Shown here: positions 51,840-62,288 of the stretch, one piece after another | How positions within the stretch are numbered: position 1 is the first letter of the stretch | How the letters are laid out: every line of letters begins with the position of its first letter | Source of the DNA: Porphyrobacter sp. IPPAS B-1204 | GTDB taxonomy: Bacteria; Pseudomonadota; Alphaproteobacteria; Sphingomonadales; Sphingomonadaceae | DNA: 64,000 nucleotides | Assembly (NCBI GenBank): GCA_003724185.1 | Contig: RHGM01000001.1 | Location: forward strand, 248,001-312,000 | Direction: 5' to 3' | Program-made: the position numbers and the translations under genes | Notes under the pieces: model-generated | Databases searched by the model: none | The model's input: the letters and a program-made list of their open reading frames with translations, nothing else | Told to the model about the DNA's origin: nothing

Positions 51840-52086
51840 GGTCTGTCTCTCTCCCTTGGTGGTCGCAAAATCGCCGTTTGGCACGGCGTTGTAAGCGTTC
51901 ATGCCTTCGCTCTCACCCCTTGGCAATCGGTTCGCCCAATCGTGGGCACGTTTCGTCCTGCAGCGATGAACATTCTTGCCTTCCCGCGACTATCCCCCTC
52001 GCCGGTTCAAAAACCCCGGTGTCACATGACTGGCACAGAGCGGCATTACGTCACCACGGGGCATCCACTCTCGAGGGATTAGCATA
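51840..52086. promoter_or_regulatory. intergenic region upstream of ompA-like gene
   Basis: 247 nt between divergent genes. No convincing sigma-70 promoter could be picked. A GAGGGA about 10 nt before the outer-membrane protein ATG serves as ribosome site. Confidence 0.4.
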
Positions 52087-53232
52087 ATGAAAAAGACTGC
52101 ATTTTTGATGGCAGGGGCGGCGATGATCGTCGCCGCGCCCGCATCCGCGCGCGAAGGCCAAGCCTATATCGGCATCAACGGCGGCGTCATCATCGACGAT
52201 CAGGTTGATGTCGACATCCGCAACGGCAACGACACCTTCAACAACGCCGCCTTTGCCGACACCAACCTCGGCATCGATGGCGATGTCGTGATCGGTTACG
52301 ATTTCGGCGCATTCCGGCTTGAAGCCGAAGGCGGTTACAAGCGCGCCGGTTATGATGGCCTGACGGTCATCAGCTCGGGCATCCTGCCGGGCGACCTCAC
52401 CGTTCCTTCGGGCACGCGCGTGCAGAACGAGCGTGATCTCGAAATCTGGAGCGGCATGGTCAACGCCCTGGTCGAATTCGGCAATGATGACGGGTTCCAG
52501 GTGTTCGGCGGCGGCGGCGTTGGCTTTGCCAACATGCGCCTGCCTGTCGTGGTCGACGGCGTCGGCACGGTGATCGACGACAACACCACCGATTTTGCCT
52601 GGCAGCTGCTGGCCGGCGCGCGCGTGGCGCTGAGCGATAATGTCGATCTGGGCGTGAAGTATCGTTACTTCGTGGCCAATAACTTCGACCTGCAAGCCAC
52701 CAATGGCGCAGATCTGCGCGCCGATTTCGATTCGCATTCGGTGCTGGCGAGCCTGACCTACAATTTCGGTGGCCGTGCCCAGCCTGCTCCGGTCGCGGCA
52801 CCCCCGCCCCCGCCGCCGATGACCGCACCCCCGCCGCCGCCGGCGCCGGTTGCCCCCCCGCCCCCGCCGCCGCGTCCCGCGTGCAACACCGGGCCCTATG
52901 TCGTGTTCTTCGATTTTGATCGTTCCGAACTGACCCCGGAAGCGGCAGGGATCCTGAACAATGCCGTCACGGCCTATTCGAACTGCGGCATGGCGCGGGT
53001 CATGCTGGCGGGTCACACCGACTCTGCCGGTAGCGCGCAGTACAACATGGCACTGGCCGGACGCCGCAACGAAGCGGTGCGCAGCTACATGACGTCGCGC
53101 GGCGTGCCTGCTGGTCAGATCACGGGCGAGGCGTTTGGCGAAACCCAGCCGCGTGTCCCGACCGCTGACGGCGTGCGCGAGGCGCAGAACCGCCGCGTCG
53201 AAGTGACCTACGGCCCCGGTTCGGGCATGTAA
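52087..53232 (+). CDS. OmpA-family outer membrane protein
   Basis: A 381-aa outer-membrane protein. Signal peptide MKKTAFLMAGAAMIVAAPASA, N-terminal eight-strand beta-barrel (about 24-233, ending ASLTYNF), a proline-rich linker (about 238-267: repeated APPPPPP), and a C-terminal OmpA peptidoglycan-binding domain with VVFFDFDRSELTPEA and AGHTDSAGSAQYNMALAGRRNEAV. It links the outer membrane to the wall. A strong terminator follows. Confidence 0.95.
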   Translation: MKKTAFLMAGAAMIVAAPASAREGQAYIGINGGVIIDDQVDVDIRNGNDTFNNAAFADTNLGIDGDVVIGYDFGAFRLEAEGGYKRAGYDGLTVISSGILPGDLTVPSGTRVQNERDLEIWSGMVNALVEFGNDDGFQVFGGGGVGFANMRLPVVVDGVGTVIDDNTTDFAWQLLAGARVALSDNVDLGVKYRYFVANNFDLQATNGADLRADFDSHSVLASLTYNFGGRAQPAPVAAPPPPPPMTAPPPPPAPVAPPPPPPRPACNTGPYVVFFDFDRSELTPEAAGILNNAVTAYSNCGMARVMLAGHTDSAGSAQYNMALAGRRNEAVRSYMTSRGVPAGQITGEAFGETQPRVPTADGVREAQNRRVEVTYGPGSGM

Positions 53233-53253
53233 TTCGTCTCAGGAGGACGAGCG

Positions 53254-53283
53254 AAGGGGGCGGAGCAATCCGCCCCCTTTTGC
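53254..53283 (+). terminator. rho-independent terminator after the OmpA-family gene
   Basis: AAGGGGGCGGA at 53254-53264 pairs perfectly with TCCGCCCCCTT at 53269-53279 around GCAA, followed by TT. Also separates it from the end of dnaE on the other strand, though the T-tract only suits the plus strand. Confidence 0.9.
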
Positions 53284-53291
53284 GTGTCCGG

Positions 53292-56200
53292 TCACGCCAC
53301 GAGCCTCAGGTTTCCGCGCTTCTTCAGGGGCACGAGTGCCACCTTGGCAATGCCATCCACTGCCGCCAGACGTTCGGCCAGCTCGCCGTTCAGCACGAAA
53401 TTGCTGCCCAGCCGCACCTGCGCCAGCCCGCCATCGGCCAGCGCAAGCCGCACCACCACTTCGCTGGTGCCAGTCGGCCGATCGCCCTGGGCAGCCTGCA
53501 GTTCGATCTGGAGTTCGCGCAAGGCTTCCAATGAAGCGATATCGGCGGTCAGCTCCATCGCCGTTGCCCCGCTCACCGCCGCCAGCGGGCGAGCCCCGCG
53601 CACTGTCAGGCGGGGCGGTTCATCCGGGTTGGGGGAATCAAGCTCCACAGTCAGCAGCAGACATTCGCCTGTCTGCGCCCAGCGTTCGAATTCGGGCACC
53701 AGCGGCTCTTCGAAACAGGCGGCAGAGAACTGGCCGGAGGCGTCGGAGAAATCCGCCCGGATAAAGGTGCCGCCCTTGCGGGTGCGCGCCTTGGTGATGC
53801 CTTCGACCAGCACCGCCATCACGGCCGAGCCTTTTCCGCCCGCCGGCGCGCCCGCTTCCATCAGGCTTTGATAGGTGCGCGCGCCATTGGCCGAGGCGAC
53901 ATCGCGGTATTGCTGCACCGGGTGGGCGGAGAAGTAGAAGCCGAAATTCTCGCGCTCCTTGGCCATGCGGTCGGTCCGGCTCCACGGTTCGCAGGCCTGA
54001 AGACGCAGGTCTTCGGCAGGCCCCGCATCGCCGCCAAACAGGCCCGCCTGCCCGCTGGAACGTTCCCGGATCGCCGCGTCAGCAACCGCCATCAGCAGAT
54101 CGGCGTTGGCGAACAATAAAGCGCGGTTCGGCTCCAGCCCATCAAACGCGCCTGCACAGATCAGCCCTTCCAGCTGGCGGCGGTTCATGGTGCCCTGTGG
54201 CAGCCGCTCGAACAGGTCCTTGATGCTGACGAAAGGCCCGTTCGCCTCGCGCTCGGCAACAATCGCATCCATCGCCTTTTCGCCGACATTGCGGATTCCG
54301 GCGAGGGCATAGCGCACCGCATAGCCTTCATCGGTCTGCTCGACAGTGAACTCGGCCTCGCTGGCATTGATGCAGGGCGCCAGCACGGCGACCCCGCCGT
54401 GGCCGTTGGGATAACGGCGCGCATCGTCGACGAAGACGTTGAGCTTTTCCGACTGGTGCATGTCGAAGCACATCGAGGCGGCGTAGAATTCTTCCGGGTA
54501 ATGTGCCTTCAGCCAGCCGGTCTGATAGGCGAGCAGGGCGTATGCGGCGGCGTGCGATTTGTTGAAGCCGTAACCTGCGAACTTGTCGATCAAATCGAAC
54601 AGTTCATTGGCGCGCTTGGGCTCGATCCCGGAATTTGCCTTGCAGCCTTCGACAAACCGCCCGCGCTGGGCGTCCATTTCGGCCTGCACCTTCTTGCCCA
54701 TGGCGCGGCGCAGAAGGTCTGCGTCGCCGAGCGAGTAACCGGCCAGCACCTGGGCGGCCTGCATCACCTGTTCCTGATAGACGAAGATGCCGTAGGTTTC
54801 GGCCAGAATGCCTTCGAGCTTGGGGTGCGGATACTCGATCGGCACCTGCCCTGCCTTGCGCTGGCCGAACAGCGGGATGTTGTCCATCGGGCCGGGGCGG
54901 TAAAGCGAGACGAGCGCGATGATGTCGCCGAAATTGGTCGGCTTCACCGCCTTCAGCGTGCGGCGCATCCCTTCGGATTCCAGCTGGAATACGCCAACCG
55001 TGTTGCCGGTCTGCATGAGGTGATACACCTGCGCATCATCCAGCGGCAGCGCACCCAGATCGATGGTGATGCCGCGTGCCTCCAGCAGATCGACCGCCTT
55101 GCGCAGCACCGACAGCGTCTTCAGTCCGAGGAAGTCGAACTTCACCAACCCGCTGGATTCGACATATTTCATGTCGAACTGCGTCACCGGCATATCCGAC
55201 CTTGGATCGCGGTAGAGCGGCACCAGCTGCGCCAGCGGACGATCCCCGATCACCACGCCCGCCGCGTGGGTCGATGAATTGCGCGGCAGGCCCTCCAGCT
55301 GCATCGCAAGGTCAACAAGGCGCTTTACGTCCTTGTCATTGTCATACTCGCGCCGGAAATCCGCCGCGCCGTTCAAGGCACGCGGCAGCGGCCAGGGGTC
55401 GGTCGGGTGGTTTGGCACCATCTTGCACAGCCGGTCGACCTGCCCGTAGCTCATCTGCAGAATGCGCCCGCAATCGCGCAGCACGGCGCGGGCCTTCAGC
55501 TTGCCGAAGGTGATGATCTGCGCGACGTGATCGCTGCCGTACTTCGCCTGCACATAGCGGATCACCTCGCCGCGCCGCGTTTCGCAGAAGTCGATATCGA
55601 AGTCAGGCATCGACACGCGTTCGGGGTTGAGGAAGCGTTCGAACAGCAGCCCCAGCCGGATCGGATCCAAGTCGGTGATGGTCAGCGCCCACGCCACCGC
55701 CGAACCTGCGCCAGACCCGCGCCCCGGCCCCACCGGAATGCCCTGTTCCTTGGCCCACTTGATGAAGTCGGCCACGATCAGGAAGTAGCCGGGGAAGCCC
55801 ATGTTGACGATCACATTGATCTCGAACTCGAGCCGGTCGAAATAGACCTTGCGTTCGTCCTCGGTGAGATCGGGATAGGCTTCCAGCCGCGCCTCAAGGC
55901 CCGCGCGCGAATCCTCCGCGAGCATCCGCGCCTCGCCCGAAAGGTCGCCGGCAAGGCTGGGCAGGATCGGCTTGCGGTAGGGCGGCGCAAAGGCGCAGCG
56001 CTGGGCGATCACCAGCGTGTTGGCGGTCGCTTCGGGCAGATCGGCAAAGGCCTCCTCCATCATCGCCGCCGGTTTGACGAAGGCCTGCGGGTTGGAGCGC
56101 GGACGATCTTCTGCGTCGATCTGCGTCGAATTGGCAATGCACAGCATGGCGTCATGCGCCTTGTGCATGTGCGGCTCGGCAAAGTTGGCGGGGTTGGTCG

Positions 56201-56792
56201 CCACCAGTGGCAGATTGCGGGCATAGGCCAGATCAATCAGCGCATCCTCGGCCTGTTCGCACACCGGGTCGCCGTGGCGGGCAAGTTCGATGTAGAGCCG
56301 CCCGGGAAACAACGCCTCCAGCCGGTCAGCCAACCTTGCCCCCGCATCGTGCTGGCCCTCTGCCAAAAGCCGCGTTAGCCCGCCCTCGCCCGCGCCGGTC
56401 AGCGCAATCAACCCTGCGGTGTGGCCTTCCAGATCGGTCAGCGTGACATGCGGATCGCGTTCCAGCGGGCGATCAAGGTGGGCGGACGACACCAGATGGC
56501 ACAGGTTGTCATACCCGGCATCGTCCTGCGCAAACAGCGCAAGGTAATCGACCATGCCGCGGGTTTCATCCCGCGCCACGCCCAGCATCGCGCCGATGAT
56601 CGGCTGCACGCCTTCGCCCTTGCAGGCGGCAGCGAAGGCCATGATCCCATAGAGCCCGTTACGGTCGCAGATGGCGATGGCGGGATAGCCGCGCTCCTTC
56701 GCCAGCTTGGCAATCTCCTTGGGATCGATCGCCCCTTCGAGCATCGAGTAGGACGACATCACGCGCAAGGGGACGAAGGGAGCGAAGGGCAT
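53292..56792 (-). CDS. dnaE: DNA polymerase III subunit alpha
   Basis: A 1166-aa replicative polymerase (full length). The N-terminal PHP domain begins LRVMSSYSMLEGA and continues with GLYGIMAFAAACKGEGVQPIIGAMLGVA. Catalytic Asp pair lies in SMPDFDIDFCETRRGEV. The palm/fingers segment KFDFLGLKTLSVL and a C-terminal OB/HhH region are present. ATG 56792 (MPFAPFVPLRV) is preferred over ATG 56843, since the preceding residues are unlike DnaE. Confidence 0.97.
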   Translation of the reverse strand: MPFAPFVPLRVMSSYSMLEGAIDPKEIAKLAKERGYPAIAICDRNGLYGIMAFAAACKGEGVQPIIGAMLGVARDETRGMVDYLALFAQDDAGYDNLCHLVSSAHLDRPLERDPHVTLTDLEGHTAGLIALTGAGEGGLTRLLAEGQHDAGARLADRLEALFPGRLYIELARHGDPVCEQAEDALIDLAYARNLPLVATNPANFAEPHMHKAHDAMLCIANSTQIDAEDRPRSNPQAFVKPAAMMEEAFADLPEATANTLVIAQRCAFAPPYRKPILPSLAGDLSGEARMLAEDSRAGLEARLEAYPDLTEDERKVYFDRLEFEINVIVNMGFPGYFLIVADFIKWAKEQGIPVGPGRGSGAGSAVAWALTITDLDPIRLGLLFERFLNPERVSMPDFDIDFCETRRGEVIRYVQAKYGSDHVAQIITFGKLKARAVLRDCGRILQMSYGQVDRLCKMVPNHPTDPWPLPRALNGAADFRREYDNDKDVKRLVDLAMQLEGLPRNSSTHAAGVVIGDRPLAQLVPLYRDPRSDMPVTQFDMKYVESSGLVKFDFLGLKTLSVLRKAVDLLEARGITIDLGALPLDDAQVYHLMQTGNTVGVFQLESEGMRRTLKAVKPTNFGDIIALVSLYRPGPMDNIPLFGQRKAGQVPIEYPHPKLEGILAETYGIFVYQEQVMQAAQVLAGYSLGDADLLRRAMGKKVQAEMDAQRGRFVEGCKANSGIEPKRANELFDLIDKFAGYGFNKSHAAAYALLAYQTGWLKAHYPEEFYAASMCFDMHQSEKLNVFVDDARRYPNGHGGVAVLAPCINASEAEFTVEQTDEGYAVRYALAGIRNVGEKAMDAIVAEREANGPFVSIKDLFERLPQGTMNRRQLEGLICAGAFDGLEPNRALLFANADLLMAVADAAIRERSSGQAGLFGGDAGPAEDLRLQACEPWSRTDRMAKERENFGFYFSAHPVQQYRDVASANGARTYQSLMEAGAPAGGKGSAVMAVLVEGITKARTRKGGTFIRADFSDASGQFSAACFEEPLVPEFERWAQTGECLLLTVELDSPNPDEPPRLTVRGARPLAAVSGATAMELTADIASLEALRELQIELQAAQGDRPTGTSEVVVRLALADGGLAQVRLGSNFVLNGELAERLAAVDGIAKVALVPLKKRGNLRLVA

Positions 56793-56850
56793 GGCGGGGA
56801 ATATGCGGGTCAGCCGCAGATTCGCCAAGGCGGGCTTCCACAAGAAACTC

Positions 56851-56921
56851 CCGTCATCTCGGACTTGATCCGGGATCGGTCAGATCATCGCACGACCCCG
56901 GCTCGGGCGCCGGGGTGACGG
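56851..56921. repeat. REP-like palindromic element (71 bp)
   Basis: A 71-bp segment with near-perfect terminal inverted repeats: CCGTCATCTCGG (56851-56862) against CCGGGGTGACGG (56910-56921), 10 of 12 positions paired. Internal hairpins CGGACTTGATCCG and CCCCGG...CCGGGG are visible. It resembles the small palindromic repeats common between genes of alphaproteobacteria, which read GTCATCCCGGACTTGATCCGGGA. It lies between dnaE and the glutathione peroxidase gene. Confidence 0.75.
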
Positions 56922-56928
56922 TTGAGGA

Positions 56929-57408
<480 letters not shown>

Positions 57409-57425
57409 GGCTCGTTACCCCTGTT

Positions 57426-58127
57426 TCAAACCCCTTCGATCAACACCCCATCCTTGAGGCGCACTACGCGGTCCATCCGTGCAGCAAGGCGTTCATTGTG
57501 TGTTGCAACCAACGCCGCACTGCCTTCGTTCCGCACAAGGCTGAGAAACTGGACCAGCACAGCGTCGGCGGTCTTTTCGTCAAGATTGCCGGTCGGCTCG
57601 TCCGCCAGCACCAGCGTGGGCCGGTTGGCGAGCGCGCGGGCAACCGCGACGCGCTGCTGTTCGCCGCCGGACAGCTGGCTGGGACGGTGGGTCAGACGCT
57701 CAGCCAGGCCGAGGCTGGTGAGCAGACTGTCAGCCCGTGCCTCAGCCTCGCTGCGCGCCACGCCAAGGATCATCTGCGGCATCACCACATTCTCGCGCGC
57801 GTTGAAATCGGGCAGCAGGTGGTGGAACTGGTACACGAACCCCAGATGTTCACGCCGCAGGCGGGTGCGCTGATCGCTGGGGAGGGTTTCAGCCCGTTCG
57901 CCCGCCACGCTGATCGAGCCTTCGAACCCGCCTTCAAGCAGGCCGACAGCTTGCAGCATGGTCGATTTGCCCGAACCCGACGGCCCCAGCAACGCGACAA
58001 TCTCGCCCGGCATGATGTCCAGATCGACCCCGCGCAGCACGTCGATGCGCTGGCCGCCCTGTTCGAACGAGCGTGTCAGCTGCTTGAGGCTGACAATCGG
58101 GGCTCCGGCGACAAGGGGGCTATTCAT
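57426..58127 (-). CDS. lolD: lipoprotein-releasing system ATP-binding protein
   Basis: A 233-aa ABC ATPase. Walker A GPSGSGKS (48-55), signature LSGGEQ (152-157), Walker B LVLADEP (172-178). Provides ATP for release of outer-membrane lipoproteins by the LolCDE transporter. Its ATG overlaps the lolC end by 8 nt. Confidence 0.94.
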   Translation of the reverse strand: MNSPLVAGAPIVSLKQLTRSFEQGGQRIDVLRGVDLDIMPGEIVALLGPSGSGKSTMLQAVGLLEGGFEGSISVAGERAETLPSDQRTRLRREHLGFVYQFHHLLPDFNARENVVMPQMILGVARSEAEARADSLLTSLGLAERLTHRPSQLSGGEQQRVAVARALANRPTLVLADEPTGNLDEKTADAVLVQFLSLVRNEGSAALVATHNERLAARMDRVVRLKDGVLIEGV

Positions 58128-59370
58128 AGCGCAGCACCTGCACCGGATCGGTGTTGGCCGCCTTCAAGGCGGGATAGAGCGTCGCAAGAAAGCTCATGGT
58201 CAGCGCCAGCATGACGATGCCGAACACTTCCCACGGATCGGTGCGCGATGGCAGGGTGGACAGGAACCGCACCTCAGGATCCCAGATTTCCTGCCCCGTG
58301 GCAAAGGCGATGAAATCGACAATCGGCTCACGGAAGAACAGGATGATCGCGCCGAGTGCCAGCCCCGTCATCGTGCCGATGGCGCCCACAGTGGTGCCGG
58401 TGGTGACGAAAATCTTGAGCAGGCTTCGGCGCGTGGCGCCCATCGTGCGCATGATCGCGATGTCGCGGGTCTTGGCGCGCACCAGCATGACCAGACTGGA
58501 AAGGATGTTGAACGCGGCGACCAGCACCATGAAGCTCAAGGCGAAGAACATTGCCACGCGTTCGACTTGCAAGGCTTCGAACAGGGCGGAATTCATCGCC
58601 TTCCAATCGGCGATTATGGCCTTGCCGGTCAGGTCTTTCGCCACCGGCATCAGAATCTCGCCCACCTGATCGGGATCGTCCACAGTCACTTCGATCTGGG
58701 CCACCGCATCGCCCATCAGCAGCAATGTCTGCGCGTCCTTCAGCGGGAGCATCACGAACTTTTCGTCGAAGGTGTAGATGCCGACTTCGAAGATCGCGCC
58801 CACCTCGTAGCCGACCTGCCGGATGGTGGTGCCGAACGGCGTCGTGCGGCCTGCGGGGTTGATGATGGTGATGACATCGCCGACGCGGATGCCGAGGTTT
58901 TGGGCAAGCCGGCTGCCGATGGCAACGCGGCCCATGCCGTCCTGCCCCGGCTGGGACAGGCTGCGGATATCGCCAAGCAGCACCTTTTCGCCCAGCGCCG
59001 CGATGTCCTTGTCCGATTGCCCGCGCAGGAAGATCGCCTCCACCCGCCCGCCGAAACTGGTGAGCAAAGGCCGCTCGATCATCGGGGAGGCTTCCACCAC
59101 GCCGGGGGTCTTTTCGATCTGGGCGATGACATTGCGCCAATCGCGCAACTGGCCATCATAGCCCTGCACCACCGCGTGGCCGTTCAGCCCCACGATCTTG
59201 TCGAGCAATTCGCCGCGAAAGCCGTTCATCACGCTCATCACGACAACCAGCAGCGCCACAGAAAGCGCCACCACGCCCACCGATATGCCGGCGACAAGCG
59301 CAATGAAGGCCTCGCCCTTGCCGGGCCAGAGGTAACGCTTGGCGATCATCCATTCGAAGGGGGAGAGCAT
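58120..59370 (-). CDS. lolC: lipoprotein-releasing system transmembrane protein
   Basis: A 416-aa permease of the LolC/E family with four membrane segments: N-terminal (about 22-46) and three C-terminal (about 275-295, 320-345, 382-400). The extended periplasmic domain sits between. A single LolC/E-type permease is present here. Start ATG 59370 ([14 protein letters not shown]). Confidence 0.95.
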   Translation of the reverse strand: MLSPFEWMIAKRYLWPGKGEAFIALVAGISVGVVALSVALLVVVMSVMNGFRGELLDKIVGLNGHAVVQGYDGQLRDWRNVIAQIEKTPGVVEASPMIERPLLTSFGGRVEAIFLRGQSDKDIAALGEKVLLGDIRSLSQPGQDGMGRVAIGSRLAQNLGIRVGDVITIINPAGRTTPFGTTIRQVGYEVGAIFEVGIYTFDEKFVMLPLKDAQTLLLMGDAVAQIEVTVDDPDQVGEILMPVAKDLTGKAIIADWKAMNSALFEALQVERVAMFFALSFMVLVAAFNILSSLVMLVRAKTRDIAIMRTMGATRRSLLKIFVTTGTTVGAIGTMTGLALGAIILFFREPIVDFIAFATGQEIWDPEVRFLSTLPSRTDPWEVFGIVMLALTMSFLATLYPALKAANTDPVQVLRYE

Positions 59371-59431
59371 GAGAGGTTCGGGTTGCCCGTTATTGGCTGA
59401 ACGCTGCCTTTAGAGCGCCCGGGCAGGCGCG

Positions 59432-59451
59432 GCAATCCCGCGTGGGATTGC
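59432..59451. repeat. 8-bp perfect inverted repeat in the lolC-purF intergenic region
   Basis: GCAATCCC at 59432-59439 pairs with GGGATTGC at 59444-59451 around GCGT. It sits in the 217-nt region between the divergent lolC and purF starts, and could be an operator or a hairpin. No known regulator motif was recognised. Confidence 0.5.
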
Positions 59452-59587
59452 TGTCCCCTGCGCACCCCTGTCACATGCCGGTCAGCAAAAAGCCGGGGCG
59501 TTCGGGCGTGCTTTGACTTGTAATTGATCCGTCACATCGCCATTGGAGCGGTGCGCCGCGGCGGCAGGTTCGCGGACAGGTCTGGTG

Positions 59588-61075
59588 ATGCCGATGACGC
59601 CCCTCAATGTGACTCACCCCTTCCTTGATGCCGATGGCGACAAGCTGCGCGAGGAATGCGGCATTTTCGGCGCGATCCGCGCGTCGGATGCGGCTGCCAC
59701 CACCGCGCTTGGCCTCCACGCGCTCCAGCACCGCGGACAGGAAGCTGCCGGAATCGTCAGCTTTGACGGCAAGGAGTTCTTTGCCCTGCGCGGGCTTGGC
59801 CATGTGGCAGAGAATTTCACCTCCTCCGAAGCCATCGCCTCCCTGCCCGGCCATATGGCGGCGGGCCATGTGCGCTATTCCACCACCGGCGGATCGGGCC
59901 TGCGCAATGTGCAGCCGCTCTATGCCGATCTTGCCAGCGGCGGATTTGCCGTGGCGCATAACGGCAATATTTCCAATGCGATGAGCCTGCGCACCGATCT
60001 GGTGAACAAGGGTTCGATCTTCCAGTCGACCTCCGACACCGAGGTGATCATCCACCTCGTGGCCACCAGTCGTTATCCCACCATCGCCGACAGGCTGGTG
60101 GACGCGCTGCGACTGGTCGAGGGCGCCTATGCGCTGATCGTGATGACGCCCGAAGGCATGATCGCCTGCCGCGATCCGCTCGGCATCCGGCCGCTGGTGA
60201 TGGGCCGGATGGGTGACGCGATCCTGTTCGCGTCCGAAACCGTGGCCTTCGATGTGGTTGGCGCGGAACTGATCCGCGAGGTTGAGCCGGGCGAACTGGT
60301 GCTGGTCGATTTTGCCGGCGAAATCCGCTCCGTGCGCCCCTTCGGCAGCCCCGCTCCGCGCCCCTGCATTTTCGAACACGTCTATTTCAGCCGTCCCGAT
60401 TCTGTCTTCGCCGGGCGCTCCGTTTACGAAGCGCGCAAGGCGATCGGGATGCAATTGGCGCTGGAAGCCCCGTGCGAAGCCGATCTGGTCGTCCCCGTGC
60501 CCGACAGCGGCGTGCCGGCTGCCATCGGCTTTGCGATGCAATCGGGCCTGCCGTTCGAGCTTGGCATCATCCGCTCGCACTATGTCGGGCGCACCTTCAT
60601 CCAGCCGTCCGACGGCGCACGCCATTCCAGCGTCAAGCGCAAGCACAACGCCAACCGCGCCCTCGTTGAAGGCAAGCGCATTGTCCTGATCGACGATTCG
60701 ATCGTGCGCGGCACCACCTCGATGAAGATCGTCGAGATGATGCGCGAAGCGGGCGCCAGCGAAGTCCACTTCCGCGTCGCCAGCCCGCCGACCGCCCATT
60801 CCTGTTTCTACGGGGTCGACACGCCCGAACGCTCCAAGCTGCTCGCCGCGCGGATGGAGCTTGAACCCATGCGCGAATTCATCAAGGCCGACAGCCTCGC
60901 CTTCGTCTCGATCGACGGGCTGTACCGGGCAGTCGGGCAGAAGGCGCGCAACAAGGCTTGCCCGCAATTCTGCGACGCCTGCTTTACCGGCGACTACCCG
61001 ACATCGCTCACCGACCTCGCGCTCGCGGAAGCCAAGTCCGCTGAGCTTCCCTTCGCTGATCCCAAGGCTGCCTGA
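59588..61075 (+). CDS. purF: amidophosphoribosyltransferase
   Basis: A 495-aa enzyme catalysing the first step of purine synthesis (PRPP plus glutamine to phosphoribosylamine). A 23-residue propeptide precedes Cys24 (EECGIFG), the class II glutaminase nucleophile. PRPP-binding motif VLIDDSIVRGTTS and C-terminal cysteine cluster region CPQFCDACFTGDYPT. ATG 59588 is preferred over an in-frame ATG at 59543, which would extend the propeptide. ATG 59594 is also possible. Confidence 0.94.
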   Translation: MPMTPLNVTHPFLDADGDKLREECGIFGAIRASDAAATTALGLHALQHRGQEAAGIVSFDGKEFFALRGLGHVAENFTSSEAIASLPGHMAAGHVRYSTTGGSGLRNVQPLYADLASGGFAVAHNGNISNAMSLRTDLVNKGSIFQSTSDTEVIIHLVATSRYPTIADRLVDALRLVEGAYALIVMTPEGMIACRDPLGIRPLVMGRMGDAILFASETVAFDVVGAELIREVEPGELVLVDFAGEIRSVRPFGSPAPRPCIFEHVYFSRPDSVFAGRSVYEARKAIGMQLALEAPCEADLVVPVPDSGVPAAIGFAMQSGLPFELGIIRSHYVGRTFIQPSDGARHSSVKRKHNANRALVEGKRIVLIDDSIVRGTTSMKIVEMMREAGASEVHFRVASPPTAHSCFYGVDTPERSKLLAARMELEPMREFIKADSLAFVSIDGLYRAVGQKARNKACPQFCDACFTGDYPTSLTDLALAEAKSAELPFADPKAA

Positions 61076-61081
61076 ACCATC

Positions 61082-61804
61082 ATGACCGATACTGCAAAGC
61101 CGCTCGCCGGACAGACCGCGCTTGTCACAGGCGCCAGCCGCGGCATCGGCGCCGCCACCGCCAAGGCGCTTGCCGCAGCGGGCGCGCATGTCATTCTGGT
61201 GGCGCGCAAGGTCAAGGCGCTGGAAGCGGTCGAAGACGAGATTCACGCTATCGGCGGCACCTCGACCATCGCGCCGGTTGACCTGACCGAGCCTGATGCC
61301 GTCACCCGCCTTGCCGAAGCCATCGCCGGACGCTGGCAGACGCTCGACATCATGGTGCTTGCGGCGGCCTATCTGCCCGAACTGACGCCTGCCTCGCAGA
61401 TCGAGCCCAAGCCGTTCAACCAGGCGCTGCTGACCAATGTGGTTGCCACCCATGCGCTGATCGCCGGGTTCGACCAGATGCTGCGCCGCGCCAAGGCGGG
61501 GCGGATCATCGGGCTGACCAGCAGCGTCGGTTCCGCGCCCCGGCCCTATTGGGGCGCTTACGGCGCGACCAAGGCAGCGTTTGAAAACCTGCTGGCGACA
61601 TATGCTGCCGAGGTCGAACGGCTAAGCCCGCTGCGCGTTGCGATCATCGATCCGGGCGCGACCCGCACCGAAATGCGCGCCCGCGCCTATCCGGGTGAAG
61701 ACCCGATGACGGTAAAGGCGCCCGAAGTGGTCGCTGATCGTCTGGTGGCGCTGCTGGCAGAGGGCTTCGACGGCCTGCACCGCGAGCGGATCGAGCCTGC
61801 GTAA
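61082..61804 (+). CDS. SDR-family oxidoreductase
   Basis: A 240-aa short-chain dehydrogenase with TGASRGIG at the nucleotide site and Ser in TSSVGSA plus YGATK (YxxxK) at the active site. Substrate unknown. It follows purF by 6 nt, so it is probably cotranscribed. Confidence 0.88.
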   Translation: MTDTAKPLAGQTALVTGASRGIGAATAKALAAAGAHVILVARKVKALEAVEDEIHAIGGTSTIAPVDLTEPDAVTRLAEAIAGRWQTLDIMVLAAAYLPELTPASQIEPKPFNQALLTNVVATHALIAGFDQMLRRAKAGRIIGLTSSVGSAPRPYWGAYGATKAAFENLLATYAAEVERLSPLRVAIIDPGATRTEMRARAYPGEDPMTVKAPEVVADRLVALLAEGFDGLHRERIEPA

Positions 61805-61925
61805 TCATCCTTACACGGGCGTTAACCTTGTCCCGGAACCGGCTCTTAAGGATCGCGGGGGCATGCCCGCACGCGGACCAATTCACCCACAGAGAGACCG
61901 CAGGCTACCATACAAGGTTGAAGCA

Positions 61926-62273
61926 ATGCCGGACAGCTCGGACATCTATCGCGCCGCATCGCAGGAAGATCGCTGCGGGCCGCGCACGCGCTTGACGATC
62001 CCTGCAACCCTGCGCGCTTCGGGCGGGCGGGCCTTTCAAAGCGTTGTTCACGATCTTTCGATCTCGGGCTTCTCGGCCGCTTCGATCAACCGGATGCATG
62101 AAGGCCAGATGTGCTGGCTGACCCTGCCCGGTCTCGAATCGCTGCGGGCCGAGGTGGTGTGGTGGGACAACTGCATCGTCGGCTGCGCGTTTTCGGAACT
62201 GCTCAGCCCGATCGTCCACGACAATATCCTGCAACGTTACAGCAACGTCGGCGTTTACCGGCAGACGCCCTGA
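61926..62273 (+). CDS. PilZ-domain protein
   Basis: A 115-aa PilZ-type protein. The c-di-GMP-binding motif pair is seen as RTRLTIPA (RxxxR) and DLSISGFSA (D/NxSxxG). Probably a c-di-GMP effector, but the partner is unknown. ATG 61926 begins near the conserved domain; an upstream in-frame ATG at 61863 would add an unrelated leader. Confidence 0.83.
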   Translation: MPDSSDIYRAASQEDRCGPRTRLTIPATLRASGGRAFQSVVHDLSISGFSAASINRMHEGQMCWLTLPGLESLRAEVVWWDNCIVGCAFSELLSPIVHDNILQRYSNVGVYRQTP

Positions 62274-62288
62274 GGGCGGCGGGGGCGT

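Noticed and set aside
59471..61453. 660-codon open frame antisense to purF and the SDR gene
   Set aside because: Both plus-strand genes have clear catalytic motifs.
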